A stretch of DNA of 64,000 bases from Verrucomicrobiota bacterium (GTDB lineage Bacteria > Verrucomicrobiota > Verrucomicrobiia > Opitutales > UBA953), in contig VHCL01000001.1 of NCBI GenBank assembly GCA_016871725.1, positions 82,740-146,739 on the forward strand. The letters run 5' to 3'. Shown piece after piece: positions 43,384 through 51,689 of this stretch. The position numbers were made by a program, and so were the translations under genes. The notes beneath the pieces were generated by a model. It was not told the DNA's origin. It worked only from the letters and a program-made list of their open reading frames with translations, and did not search any database. Numbering within the stretch: the first letter of the stretch is position 1; every line of letters begins with the position of its first letter.

Positions 43384-43566
43384 ATGACCGAAATCGACGA
43401 GCCTTCCGCCGCCCGCAAATGGGCGATCCGCGCGTTCCTGATCCTGTTCATCGCCTCCGCGGCCTGGATGGCTTGGTACGGCGTGCAGCAACAGCGCCTG
43501 CACGGCGCGAAGAAGGACGGACAGCCGAAGAATCCTTACGAAGACCGGAGCCTTTTCGGTCGCTGA
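43384..43566 (+). CDS. Small single-pass membrane protein
   Basis: 60 residues: charged N-terminus MTEIDEPSAARKW, one membrane helix AIRAFLILFIASAAWMAWYG and a polar tail ending NPYEDRSLFGR. Divergent from the response regulator across ~100 nt. No family recognised, but composition is that of a real gene and it is followed by the tRNA-Glu promoter. Confidence 0.6.
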   Translation: MTEIDEPSAARKWAIRAFLILFIASAAWMAWYGVQQQRLHGAKKDGQPKNPYEDRSLFGR

Positions 43567-43597
43567 ACGGGGGTCCTTCGGGCTCGTTTCTAAAAAC

Positions 43598-43625
43598 TTG
43601 ACCAGCGGGACTTCGTTCCTACGTT
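43598..43625 (+). promoter_or_regulatory. Putative sigma-70-type promoter of tRNA-Glu
   Basis: TTGACC (43598-43603) and TACGTT (43620-43625) with a 16-bp spacer, ending 17 nt before the tRNA. The A-rich TAAAAAC just upstream could act as an UP-like element. Start site would fall close to 43633. Confidence 0.55.
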
Positions 43626-43642
43626 CTTCGCTTCCACCGACC

Positions 43643-43720
43643 GCCTCCTTCGTCTAGCCCGGTCCAGGACACCTCGTTTTCACTGAGGTAACTGGGGTTC
43701 GAATCCCCAAGGGGGCGCCA
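43643..43720 (+). tRNA. tRNA-Glu (anticodon TTC)
   Basis: Acceptor stem GCCTCCT/AGGGGGC (one G-U), anticodon stem CCTCG/TGAGG with loop TTTTCAC giving TTC, T-arm CTGGGGTTCGAATCCCCAA. Discriminator G and encoded CCA at 43718-43720. It lies in the gap between the small membrane gene and the regulator gene. Confidence 0.95.
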
Positions 43721-43821
43721 GGTGGAAGCTTTTCAGATCCGCACTTCCCGAGAGGGGAGGGAGGGTCCGTATTTCCGGGTTGTACACATTGCCCCTTGCC
43801 TAAGTTCAAAAATTATTGAAA

Positions 43822-43859
43822 CATCAGGAAGCCCCCGACTGCAGGGCTTAAACCTGATG
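43822..43859 (+). promoter_or_regulatory. Hairpin that encloses the start codon of the regulator gene
   Basis: CATCAGG (43822-43828) pairs perfectly with CCTGATG (43853-43859), and AAGCCC (43829-43834) with GGGCTT (43844-43849), giving 13 bp with a 3-nt AAA bulge and a 9-nt loop. The last three bases of the stem are the ATG of the next gene. If transcribed, this would hide the start codon. A short AT-rich palindrome (TTCAA-N6-TTGAA, 43805-43820) lies just upstream and may be an operator. Confidence 0.6.
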
Positions 43860-44378
43860 AAACCCCCTTCAGAAAAGTCCGCCGGCCGGCGTCCGAGCCG
43901 CCCTTCTTATGAGCCGCTGCAGCCCCATGAGATCGAGCTCGCGGATTTCTTCGTCCGGATGGCGGGTATCCTCGGCGTCCCGCGCTCGGTCGCCGAGATC
44001 TACGCCTTGCTCTATGTTTCGTCGGGACCCCTCGATTTCGACCACATCCAAGGGCGGCTTGGAATTAGCAAAGGCTCTGTCAGCCAAGGACTTAAGTTCC
44101 TCCGAGGCCATGAGATGATCCTCTCAGTCAAGGAACCGGGTTCGCGCCGCGAACGCTGGCAGCCCACGCCTTCCCTGGCCGCCTCCCTGGTCACCTTGCT
44201 CCGGAGCCAAGTCCTCCCCGCCCTCGAACAAGCCCAACCCGGCCTGCAACGCGTCCTCGCCGACGCCCAATCCCGCGGCGCCCAACCTGAAGTCATCGAG
44301 CGCCTCACCCGCCTCAACCGCTGGAACAGCCGAGCCCTTGAACTCGCGCCGCTCCTGCTTCCGCCCCCAGGGGCCTGA
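43857..44378 (+). CDS. GbsR/MarR-like transcriptional regulator
   Basis: 173 residues from the ATG at 43857. Winged-helix DNA-binding part: ELADFFVRMAGILGVPRSVAEIYALLYVSS, then DFDHIQGRLGISKGSVSQGLKFLRG with the recognition helix, and ERWQPTPSLAASLVTLL leading to a C-terminal dimerisation helix. This is the GbsR-type arrangement. It sits immediately before the polysaccharide locus in the same direction, so control of that locus is plausible but unproven. Its start codon lies in a hairpin. Confidence 0.85.
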   Translation: MKPPSEKSAGRRPSRPSYEPLQPHEIELADFFVRMAGILGVPRSVAEIYALLYVSSGPLDFDHIQGRLGISKGSVSQGLKFLRGHEMILSVKEPGSRRERWQPTPSLAASLVTLLRSQVLPALEQAQPGLQRVLADAQSRGAQPEVIERLTRLNRWNSRALELAPLLLPPPGA

Positions 44379-44416
44379 CCCTTCCTGCCGGCCCGGCCGG
44401 TGACAGTCCCTCCTTC

Positions 44417-44458
44417 CCGTACGTGCAGGCGAAAACCGCCTCCACGTGCGGTAGCCTG
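44417..44458 (+). promoter_or_regulatory. Strong leader hairpin followed by an ops-like GCGGTAGC
   Basis: CCGTACGTG (44417-44425) pairs with CACGTGCGG (44443-44451) and AGGCG with CGCCT inside, separated by one C/C mismatch and closed by an AAAAC loop: 14 bp in all. The descending arm runs into TGCGGTAGCCTG (44447-44458), which matches 10 of 12 bases of the enteric ops element (core GCGGTAGC identical). No U-tract follows, so it is not an intrinsic terminator. It lies ~190 nt before the first gene of the polysaccharide locus, where ops/JUMPstart-type elements are expected. Confidence 0.5.
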
Positions 44459-44487
44459 CCCGGGTGCGTAAAATAGGTACGAAGGGA

Positions 44488-44621
44488 TAGCGGTAAGCGG
44501 TTGGCGGTTAGGCCATGCAACCGAACCCCCGACTCATTTCCCCCGTTCGCATCCTCGGTCATCCGTCATCTGCCCTCTGTCCTCCGCAGTCATCTTCCTA
44601 ACCGCTAACCGCCAGCCGCTA
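44488..44621. repeat. Inverted pair of GCGGTTA-heptad arms upstream of the polysaccharide locus
   Basis: Left arm TAGCGGTAAGCGGTTGGCGG plus TTAGG at 44488-44512; right arm at 44597-44621 is its inverted partner with 21 of 25 bases matching. The arms are the same module as at 41903-42118 and as in the left parts of the gaps at 61922 and 63709. The ~84-nt loop has no gene and contains several TCATC/CCTC repeats. The first locus gene starts 21 nt after the right arm. Confidence 0.85.
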
Positions 44622-44642
44622 GCCGCCACCCCCTTCACGCAA

Positions 44643-45080
44643 ATGCGCATCGCCATCACCTCCGGCTATTTCGATCCGTTGCACCGCGGCCACCTCGAGC
44701 TGCTCGAGCTCTCCCGCGCCCAAGGCGACGTCCTCTGGGTCATCGTCAACACCGACGCCCAGGCCGCCCTCAAGAAGGGCAAGGCCTTCATCGACCAGGA
44801 CACTCGCCTCGCCGTGACGACCGCCCTCCGCGTCGTCGACCGCGCGGTGCTTTCCATCGACGTCGACGGCTCGGTCTGCGCCACGCTCGACTGGCTCCTC
44901 GGCGAAGCCAAGGCCCGGGGCCATGAGGCCGTCTTCTGCAAGGGCGGCGACCGCCACGCCGGCAACATCCCGGAGATGACCGTGCTCGCCAAGCACGGCG
45001 CGAAGCTCGTCGACGGCCTCGGCGCCAAGATCGACAGCAGCTCCCGCATCATCGCCGGCGCGAAAAAGCCTTCCGCCTGA
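44643..45080 (+). CDS. Cytidylyltransferase-like nucleotidyltransferase (RfaE C-domain type)
   Basis: 145 residues. HxGH-type motif GYFDPLHRGHLELLELS at the N-terminus, VNTDAQAALKKGK and the C-terminal SSSRIIAG match the nucleotidyltransferase branch that includes heptose-1-phosphate adenylyltransferase and glycerol-3-phosphate cytidylyltransferase. It might activate a sugar phosphate or polyol phosphate for the surface polymer. First gene of the locus; gmd follows after 27 nt. Confidence 0.85.
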   Translation: MRIAITSGYFDPLHRGHLELLELSRAQGDVLWVIVNTDAQAALKKGKAFIDQDTRLAVTTALRVVDRAVLSIDVDGSVCATLDWLLGEAKARGHEAVFCKGGDRHAGNIPEMTVLAKHGAKLVDGLGAKIDSSSRIIAGAKKPSA

Positions 45081-45107
45081 GCGATTCCCCTCTTACCTAG
45101 CAACCAC

Positions 45108-46168
<1,061 letters not shown>

Positions 46169-46169
<1 letters not shown>

Positions 46170-47110
46170 TGGACCGCGCCGCGAAGATCTACGTCGCCGG
46201 CCATCGCGGGATGGTGGGCTCCGCCGTCGTCCGCGCCCTGCGCGCCGCCGGCCATACGGCCGTCCTCACGCGCCCGTCCGCCGAGCTCGACCTGCGCGAC
46301 GGCGCCGCGACCCGCGCCTTCTTCGCCGCGGAGCGGCCGGCCTACGTCGTCATGGCCGCCGCGCGCGTCGGCGGCATCAAGGCCAACTCGGACGAACCTT
46401 ACGACTTCCTCTATGAAAACCTCGTGATGGCGGCCAACGTCATCGAGGGCGCCCGCCTCGCCGGTGTGCGCAAGCTGCTCTTCCTGGGCTCGAGCTGCAT
46501 CTACCCGAAGCTGGCCCCGCAGCCGATCCGCGAGGATTCGCTCCTCACCGGCCCGCTCGAGGTCACCAACGAGGCCTACGCGGTCGCCAAGATCGCGGGC
46601 ATCAAGCTCTGCGACCACGCGCGCGCCCAGCATGGCTGCGATTTCATCAGCGCGATGCCCTGCAACCTCTACGGCACGGGCGACAACTTCTCCCTCGAGA
46701 ACTCCCACGTGCTCCCGGCGATGATCCGCAAGATGCACGAGGCGAAGCTCCGCGGCGACACGACGCTCAGGCTCTGGGGCACGGGCACGCCGCTCCGCGA
46801 GTTCCTGCACGCCGACGACCTCGCCGAGGCCTGCCTGCTGCTCCTCGGCCGTTATTCCGAGCCGGGGCACATCAACGTCGGGTCCGGCGAAGAGCTCAGC
46901 ATCCGCGCCCTCGCGGGCCTCGTCGCCGAGGCGGTCGGCTTCACCGGCCGGCTGGAGTTCGATCCGTCGATGCCCGACGGCACGCCGCGCAAGCTCATGG
47001 ACGTGTCGCGCATCCGCGCCCTCGGCTGGAAGCCCCGCATCGGCATGGCCGCCGGCATCCGTGACGCCTACGCATGGTATCTCGCGAACTACGCCGAAGC
47101 GCGGAAGTGA
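46169..47110 (+). CDS. fcl: GDP-L-fucose synthase
   Basis: Epimerase-reductase that finishes GDP-L-fucose. 313 residues. [14 protein letters not shown] binds [20 protein letters not shown] and the Tyr-Lys of [17 protein letters not shown] are the catalytic set; [18 protein letters not shown] and [18 protein letters not shown] are characteristic. The gap after it is the first large repeat-filled gap of the locus. Confidence 0.97.
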
Positions 47111-47567
47111 GCCGCGGCGCCTTGGTGCAAAAGTGCAAATCGGCCTTCGGCCTGTGCAAAGGTGCAAAAGTATTTCAAGGGGCAGGGGTCGGGGCAGGGG
47201 TAGGCATTCGACTACCGTACCCGATACTGAGCGTGCACACCTGGTGGCCAGTGACCTAAGCCCGACGGCTGAGACCCGAGACCAGGAAGATTTTCGTACC
47301 CCTACCCCTGTCCCTACCCCTACCCCTGATTTCACCTTTGCACTTTTGCACAGGAGCTCCGCTCCGATTTGCACCTTTGCACTTCCTCTCCTCCTAAGCC
47401 TCCGGCCCTCGTTCGTCTGCTGCCTTCCTTGTCCACTGGGCAACTGGTCAACCTGCCAGCCAGTTTGTCCCTCCCTCTGAGCCTCCGAGCCTCTGGTCAA
47501 CTGAGCCGCTCGTTCGCCTCTCCCCTTGTCCCCGTGCCCACGTGCCCGCTCGTCCCCTGATCTAAAA
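47111..47567 (+). repeat. Repeat-mosaic gap 1 (fcl to kdsB)
   Basis: 457 nt without a gene. Left octamer arm 47125-47171 (GTGCAAAAGTGCAAATCGG, hairpin GGCC-TTC-GGCC, then TGTGCAAAGGTGCAAAAGT), then a G-tract (47179-47204) and a ~90-nt loop, then the C-tract partner (47297-47328) and the inverted octamer arm 47334-47383 with core GGAG-CTCCG-CTCC. The remaining ~180 nt include GCCTCCGAGCCTCTGGTCAA, also found in gap 8, and the leader CCTTGTCCCCGTGCCCACGT before ATG. Confidence 0.9.
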
Positions 47568-48302
47568 ATGCCCTCCGTCACCCTCTGCATCCCCGCCCGC
47601 ATCGCCTCCACGCGCCTGCCGCGCAAGGTCCTGCTCGACCTCGGCGGCAAGCCCGTCGTCCGGCACGTCTGGGAACGCGCGAAGCAGGTCCGCCAGGCGG
47701 ACCGCGTCGTCCTCCTCACGGATTCGGAAGAAGTCGCCGGCGTCGCCCGTGGCTTCGGCGCCGAGGTCCTGATGACCGATCCGGCCTGCCCGTCGGGCAC
47801 CGCCCGCATGGCCAGCGTCATCGACCGCCTGCCGGGAGATTTCTTCCTCAACGTCCAGGGCGACGAGCCCTTCATCCAGCCTGACCTTCTCGACGGACTG
47901 ATCACGCGCTGGAAGGAGACGAAATGCCCGTTGGTCACCGCGGTCTCCAAGATCCAAGCGACCGAGCGCCTCCTTGCGACGAGCGTGGTGAAGGTCGTGC
48001 GCGCCGAGAACGGCGAGGCGATCTACTTCTCGCGCAGCCCGATCCCGCACCTGCGCGGCGTCGATCCGGCCGAATGGGTCAAGCGGCGCGACTACTGGGT
48101 GCACATCGGCGTCTACGGCTACGACCGCGCCACGCTCGCCGGCTACGCCCAGCTCAAGCCGACCGAACTCGAGGCCGTCGAGTCCCTCGAGCAGCTCCGC
48201 TTCCTCGCCCACGGCCTGACCTTCCAGACCGTCGTCACCGACTACCATCCCGTCGCCATCGACACGCCGGAGGATCTCGAAGCCGCCCGGAAGATGATGT
48301 GA
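47568..48302 (+). CDS. kdsB: 3-deoxy-manno-octulosonate cytidylyltransferase
   Basis: Activates KDO as CMP-KDO. 244 residues. PARIASTRLPRKVLLDLGGKP is the nucleotide-binding N-terminus; VQGDEPFIQPDLL holds the metal Asp; IYFSRSPIPHLR and HIGVYGYDRATL are typical of KdsB. The ATG at 47568 follows CTAAAA, as in several other genes here. KDO could go to lipid A core or to a capsule-like linker. Confidence 0.96.
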   Translation: MPSVTLCIPARIASTRLPRKVLLDLGGKPVVRHVWERAKQVRQADRVVLLTDSEEVAGVARGFGAEVLMTDPACPSGTARMASVIDRLPGDFFLNVQGDEPFIQPDLLDGLITRWKETKCPLVTAVSKIQATERLLATSVVKVVRAENGEAIYFSRSPIPHLRGVDPAEWVKRRDYWVHIGVYGYDRATLAGYAQLKPTELEAVESLEQLRFLAHGLTFQTVVTDYHPVAIDTPEDLEAARKMM

Positions 48303-48620
48303 CGCGCCGGAAGCGCGGCACATTATCGTCCAAAAGTGCAAAAGTATTTCCAGGGATTGGGGTAGGGGCTGGGGTAGGGGTAGGCCTGCAAAATCAGTAT
48401 CCGAATCCGAGCGAACAAACCCTGGGGCGAGTAGCCTGACCTGAGATCCTGGTGGATTTATTTCCTGCCCCGACCCCTGTCCCGACCCCTACCCCTACAT
48501 TCACCTTTGCACTTTTGCACAGGAGCTCCGCTCCGCTTTGCACCTTCGCACTGCCTCTAGCAGCCTAATCCATTCAGTCCTCAACCCAGCCCTCTACGCA
48601 GTCCTCTCTCTTCAACGCCC
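48303..48620 (+). repeat. Repeat-mosaic gap 2 (kdsB to kdsD)
   Basis: 318 nt. The left octamer arm is truncated to CAAAAGTGCAAAAGT (48331-48345) without the hairpin core. A G-tract (48352-48383) and its C-tract partner (48466-48497) surround a loop that closely matches the one in gap 8 (CAGTATCCGAATCCGAGCGA and following). The right octamer arm is complete at 48503-48552. The leader before ATG is the second type, with CATTCAGTCCTCAACCCAGC. Confidence 0.9.
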
Positions 48621-49595
48621 ATGTCCACCCCCCTCCATTCCGCCCGCGCCCTCCTGCAGGCCGAAGCCTCCGCGCTCGCCGAACTCGCCACGCGTCTCGA
48701 CGGCGCGTTCACGCGGACGGTCGACCTGATCGCCGCCCACCCCGGCAAGGTCGTCCTCTGCGGCGTCGGCAAATCCGGCCTCATCGGCCAGAAGGTCGCC
48801 GCGACGCTCTGCAGCACGGGCACGCCCGCCATCTTCCTCCATGCGGCCGACGCCGTGCACGGCGACCTCGGCATCCTGCAGGCCGGCGACCCGGTCGTGC
48901 TCATCTCCCGTTCGGGCACGACCGCCGAGCTGGTCCGGCTGATCCCCGTCCTGCGCTCGTTCAAGTCGCCCATCATCGCGATCGTCGGCAACACCTCGTC
49001 GCCCCTCGCGACCCAGGCCGACGTCGTCCTCGACATCGGCGCCCGCCCGGAAGCCGATCCGCTCGGCCTCGTGCCGACGACGAGCGCGCTCCTCACCCTC
49101 GCCCTCGGCGACGCGCTGGCGGCCGCGCTCATGACGAAGCGCGGCTTCGGCCCGTCCGATTTCGCGCGCTTCCATCCCGCCGGCCAGCTCGGCCGTAACC
49201 TGACCCTCACCGTCGGCGAGGCGCTCCAGCCGCTCGAGCGCTGCGCCGTGGCGAAGCCGGGCGACGCCCTCCGCGACACGGTCATCGCGATGACCCGTCA
49301 CCCGCACGGCGCCGCCTGCGTGCTCGCGGCCGACGGCACGCTCGCGGGTCTCATCACCGACGGCGACCTCCGGCGCGCGCTCGGCCGCGGGGTCGACATC
49401 AACACGGCCCGCGCCGCCGACATCATGACGGCGAACCCCATCCGCGCCCATGCGCCGATGTCCCTCGCCGAAGCCGCGCGCATCATGGAAGACCGCCCCT
49501 CCCAGATCTCCGTCCTGCCCGTGACCGACGCCGCCACCCAGCGCTGCCTCGGCCTCATCCGCATCCACGACATCTATCAGGCGGGGATCGTGTGA
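48621..49595 (+). CDS. kdsD: D-arabinose 5-phosphate isomerase (KdsD/KpsF type)
   Basis: Makes A5P for KDO synthesis. 324 residues: SIS sugar-isomerase domain with VLCGVGKSGLIGQKVAATL, ISRSGTTAELVRLIP and the catalytic-site region, followed by two CBS domains (ERCAVAKPGDALRDTVIAMTR to LAGLITDGDLRRAL, and ADIMTANPIRAHAPMSLAEA to GLIRIHD). Complete architecture and normal length. Together with kdsB it supports KDO use in this locus. Confidence 0.96.
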   Translation: MSTPLHSARALLQAEASALAELATRLDGAFTRTVDLIAAHPGKVVLCGVGKSGLIGQKVAATLCSTGTPAIFLHAADAVHGDLGILQAGDPVVLISRSGTTAELVRLIPVLRSFKSPIIAIVGNTSSPLATQADVVLDIGARPEADPLGLVPTTSALLTLALGDALAAALMTKRGFGPSDFARFHPAGQLGRNLTLTVGEALQPLERCAVAKPGDALRDTVIAMTRHPHGAACVLAADGTLAGLITDGDLRRALGRGVDINTARAADIMTANPIRAHAPMSLAEAARIMEDRPSQISVLPVTDAATQRCLGLIRIHDIYQAGIV

Positions 49596-50010
49596 GCATT
49601 CGGTGCAAAAGTGCCAATCGGCCTGCGGCCTGTGCAAAGGTGCAAAAGTGGGATGCGTTCTCGGGTGGCAAATGGCATCGCCGGGTGGCCGGTGGCGGGA
49701 TGGCTTTCACTCAAAGGGAGACCGGAAACCGGAAAGTTTGCTTCGTCCATTTTCTTGGTGGTGACAGGTGACGGCCACCGGGACCTCGGCCATTCGGGTG
49801 TCAGCCGTTCGGCCTTCGGCAGCCGGCTCCGGGTTCCTGCGGCCGATGGCCGAAATGCCGTCGCCTGAATCGCCGAATCCCGTGCCCGTCACCCGTCACC
49901 TGAAGTTGGTCCCACCTTCGCACTTTTGCACGGGAGCTCCGCTCCGATTTGCACCTTTGCACTGCCTCTAGCCTCCAGCCCTCAGGTCCACGGATCCTCC
50001 ATTTTAGTTC
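49596..50010 (+). repeat. Repeat-mosaic gap 3 (kdsD to O-antigen ligase)
   Basis: 415 nt. Left octamer arm 49603-49649 with core GGCC-TGC-GGCC; right arm 49914-49963. The interior differs from the G-tract type: it has GGTGACAGGTGACGG near 49760 paired with CCCGTCACCCGTCACC near 49885-49900, a copy of CGGCAGCCGGCTCCGGGTTCC shared with gaps 9 and 10, and GGGAGACCGGAAACCGG, whose inverse lies at ~42067-42084. No gene is visible. Confidence 0.88.
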
Positions 50011-51687
50011 ATGCCCTCTCACTCCTCCCAATCTTCCTTCACCGCCCGTGAACGCGTCGTGACGCTCCTCGCGGGCCTCATCCTGGTCGTCGCGCCGTGG
50101 GGTTGGGCCGGCGTCGTGCTCTGGACGGTCGCCGCGGCGCTCGGGTTCGCCGTCGCCGCGCTGCTCGCCGTCTGCGCCGAAGCCCGCGCGCAGCGCGTGG
50201 TGATGGCCGTCGGCTTCGTCGGGCTGCTGGCCGGCGCGGGAGCCGCCGCCGCCGGCGGCCATGAGCCGTTCACGTACCGCTGGCTCGACCATGTCTGCTT
50301 CCCGGCGGCCTTGCTCGCCGGTTCGTCCCTCGCCTGGTTCCACCTTTCGCGCGACCTCGTCTCGCGTCCCGCCGCCGAAGCGCGGGCCGAGCTCTTCCGC
50401 TCGGTCCCCTTCTGGGCGGGCGTCGCGCTCTTCGCCTACTTCGCCGTGCAGGACTGGAACGCCTGGGGCGTCGCCGTCGACCGCGAGGCCTTCTGGGCGG
50501 CGCAAGGCCTGCCCGGCATCGACGCCGGCAAGTTCGACGTGCGTACGCAGGAATACGTGCGCTGGCTGCCCTCCGGCCTCGGGGCGCCGTTCTCCTCCGA
50601 CGAGACTTCCCATCCGCCGATGAACGCCTGGCGTCAGATGCTGACGCTCGCCACGCCGTGGGCGCTCTTCCTCGCGCTGCGCCATGGCCTCCGCCGTCGC
50701 CGCGGCTACCTGATCCTCGGCTGGTCCACGGTGCTCGCCGCCCTCGCGGTCGGCGCCTTCGGGGTGCTCAACCAGAAGTCGTCCGGCACGGTGCTCGGCT
50801 TCCCGGTGCCCTATAACACGCAGTCCTTCGGCACGTTCATGAACCGCAACCATGCGGGCGTGTACCTCTATCTCCATGCCGGGATCGCCTTGGCGCTCGC
50901 CTTCTGGCACATCCGCCGCGCCGGCGACAACGTCCTCCGCGGCGGTCCGCACCTCGCCGCCGCGTTCCTCGCCTTCGCCCTCGCGCTCCTCGCGGGCCTG
51001 ACCGGCAGCACGGCCGCCGCCGCCTGCGCGCTGCTGCTCCTCGTCCTCGCGCCCCTCGCGGCCTATTGGTTCGGCTTCCCGGGTTCGAGCGGTTCGCGAC
51101 GTCGGATCATGCTGGTCACGGGCGGGGCGCTCGCGTTGTCCGCGGCTTCCGTCCTGCTCGTGGCCGACCTCCAGCCGATCGTGAACCGCTTCAAGGCGAA
51201 GGCCGCCAACTATCAGTCGACCGGCGTCGACGACCGCGCGCCGCTCCGGCGCGCGACCTGGGCGCTCGCGACCGAAGGCGGGTGGACCGGCCGCGTCTGG
51301 GTCGGATACGGCGCGGGCTCCTACCGCTGGGTCTCGCCGCCCTACCAGGCGCTGCAGCCGGAGATGCGTCGCGACGGCAAGCTGCACTTCCGCGCGCTCC
51401 ACGCGCACAACGACTGGCTCGAGATGCTCGCGGAGTGGGGCGTCGTCGGCCTGCTCCCGGTCCTCGCCGGCCTCCTCTGGCTCGCCCGCAAGCTGGTCCG
51501 CGCCTTCCGGCCCGGCCATCCGGAGACCTACCCGCTCGCGCTCGGGCTCATCCTCCTCGGCCTGCACGCCTCGATCGACCTGCTCTTCTGGTTCACGCCG
51601 CTGATGTTCACGGCGGGCTTCGCGCTCGCGGCGATGACGACCTTCACCGAACAGTCTTCCTTCGAGACGGACCGGACCCGCACCTGA
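50011..51687 (+). CDS. O-antigen ligase/polymerase family membrane protein
   Basis: 558 residues with about 11-12 membrane helices. The Wzy_C-type periplasmic loop contains GAGSYRWVSPPYQ and LHAHNDWLEMLAEWGVVGLL, the conserved H-N-D-x-L-E pattern of O-antigen ligases. It likely ligates or polymerises the glycan on the periplasmic side. The next gene starts 2 nt later with no repeat between them. Confidence 0.88.
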   Translation: MPSHSSQSSFTARERVVTLLAGLILVVAPWGWAGVVLWTVAAALGFAVAALLAVCAEARAQRVVMAVGFVGLLAGAGAAAAGGHEPFTYRWLDHVCFPAALLAGSSLAWFHLSRDLVSRPAAEARAELFRSVPFWAGVALFAYFAVQDWNAWGVAVDREAFWAAQGLPGIDAGKFDVRTQEYVRWLPSGLGAPFSSDETSHPPMNAWRQMLTLATPWALFLALRHGLRRRRGYLILGWSTVLAALAVGAFGVLNQKSSGTVLGFPVPYNTQSFGTFMNRNHAGVYLYLHAGIALALAFWHIRRAGDNVLRGGPHLAAAFLAFALALLAGLTGSTAAAACALLLLVLAPLAAYWFGFPGSSGSRRRIMLVTGGALALSAASVLLVADLQPIVNRFKAKAANYQSTGVDDRAPLRRATWALATEGGWTGRVWVGYGAGSYRWVSPPYQALQPEMRRDGKLHFRALHAHNDWLEMLAEWGVVGLLPVLAGLLWLARKLVRAFRPGHPETYPLALGLILLGLHASIDLLFWFTPLMFTAGFALAAMTTFTEQSSFETDRTRT

Positions 51688-51689
51688 CC

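Noticed and set aside
47061..47560. Short open frames inside the repeat gaps (60-140 codons)
   Set aside because: They are translations of repeat modules, with Pro/Ser-rich low complexity and no conservation beyond the DNA repeat.
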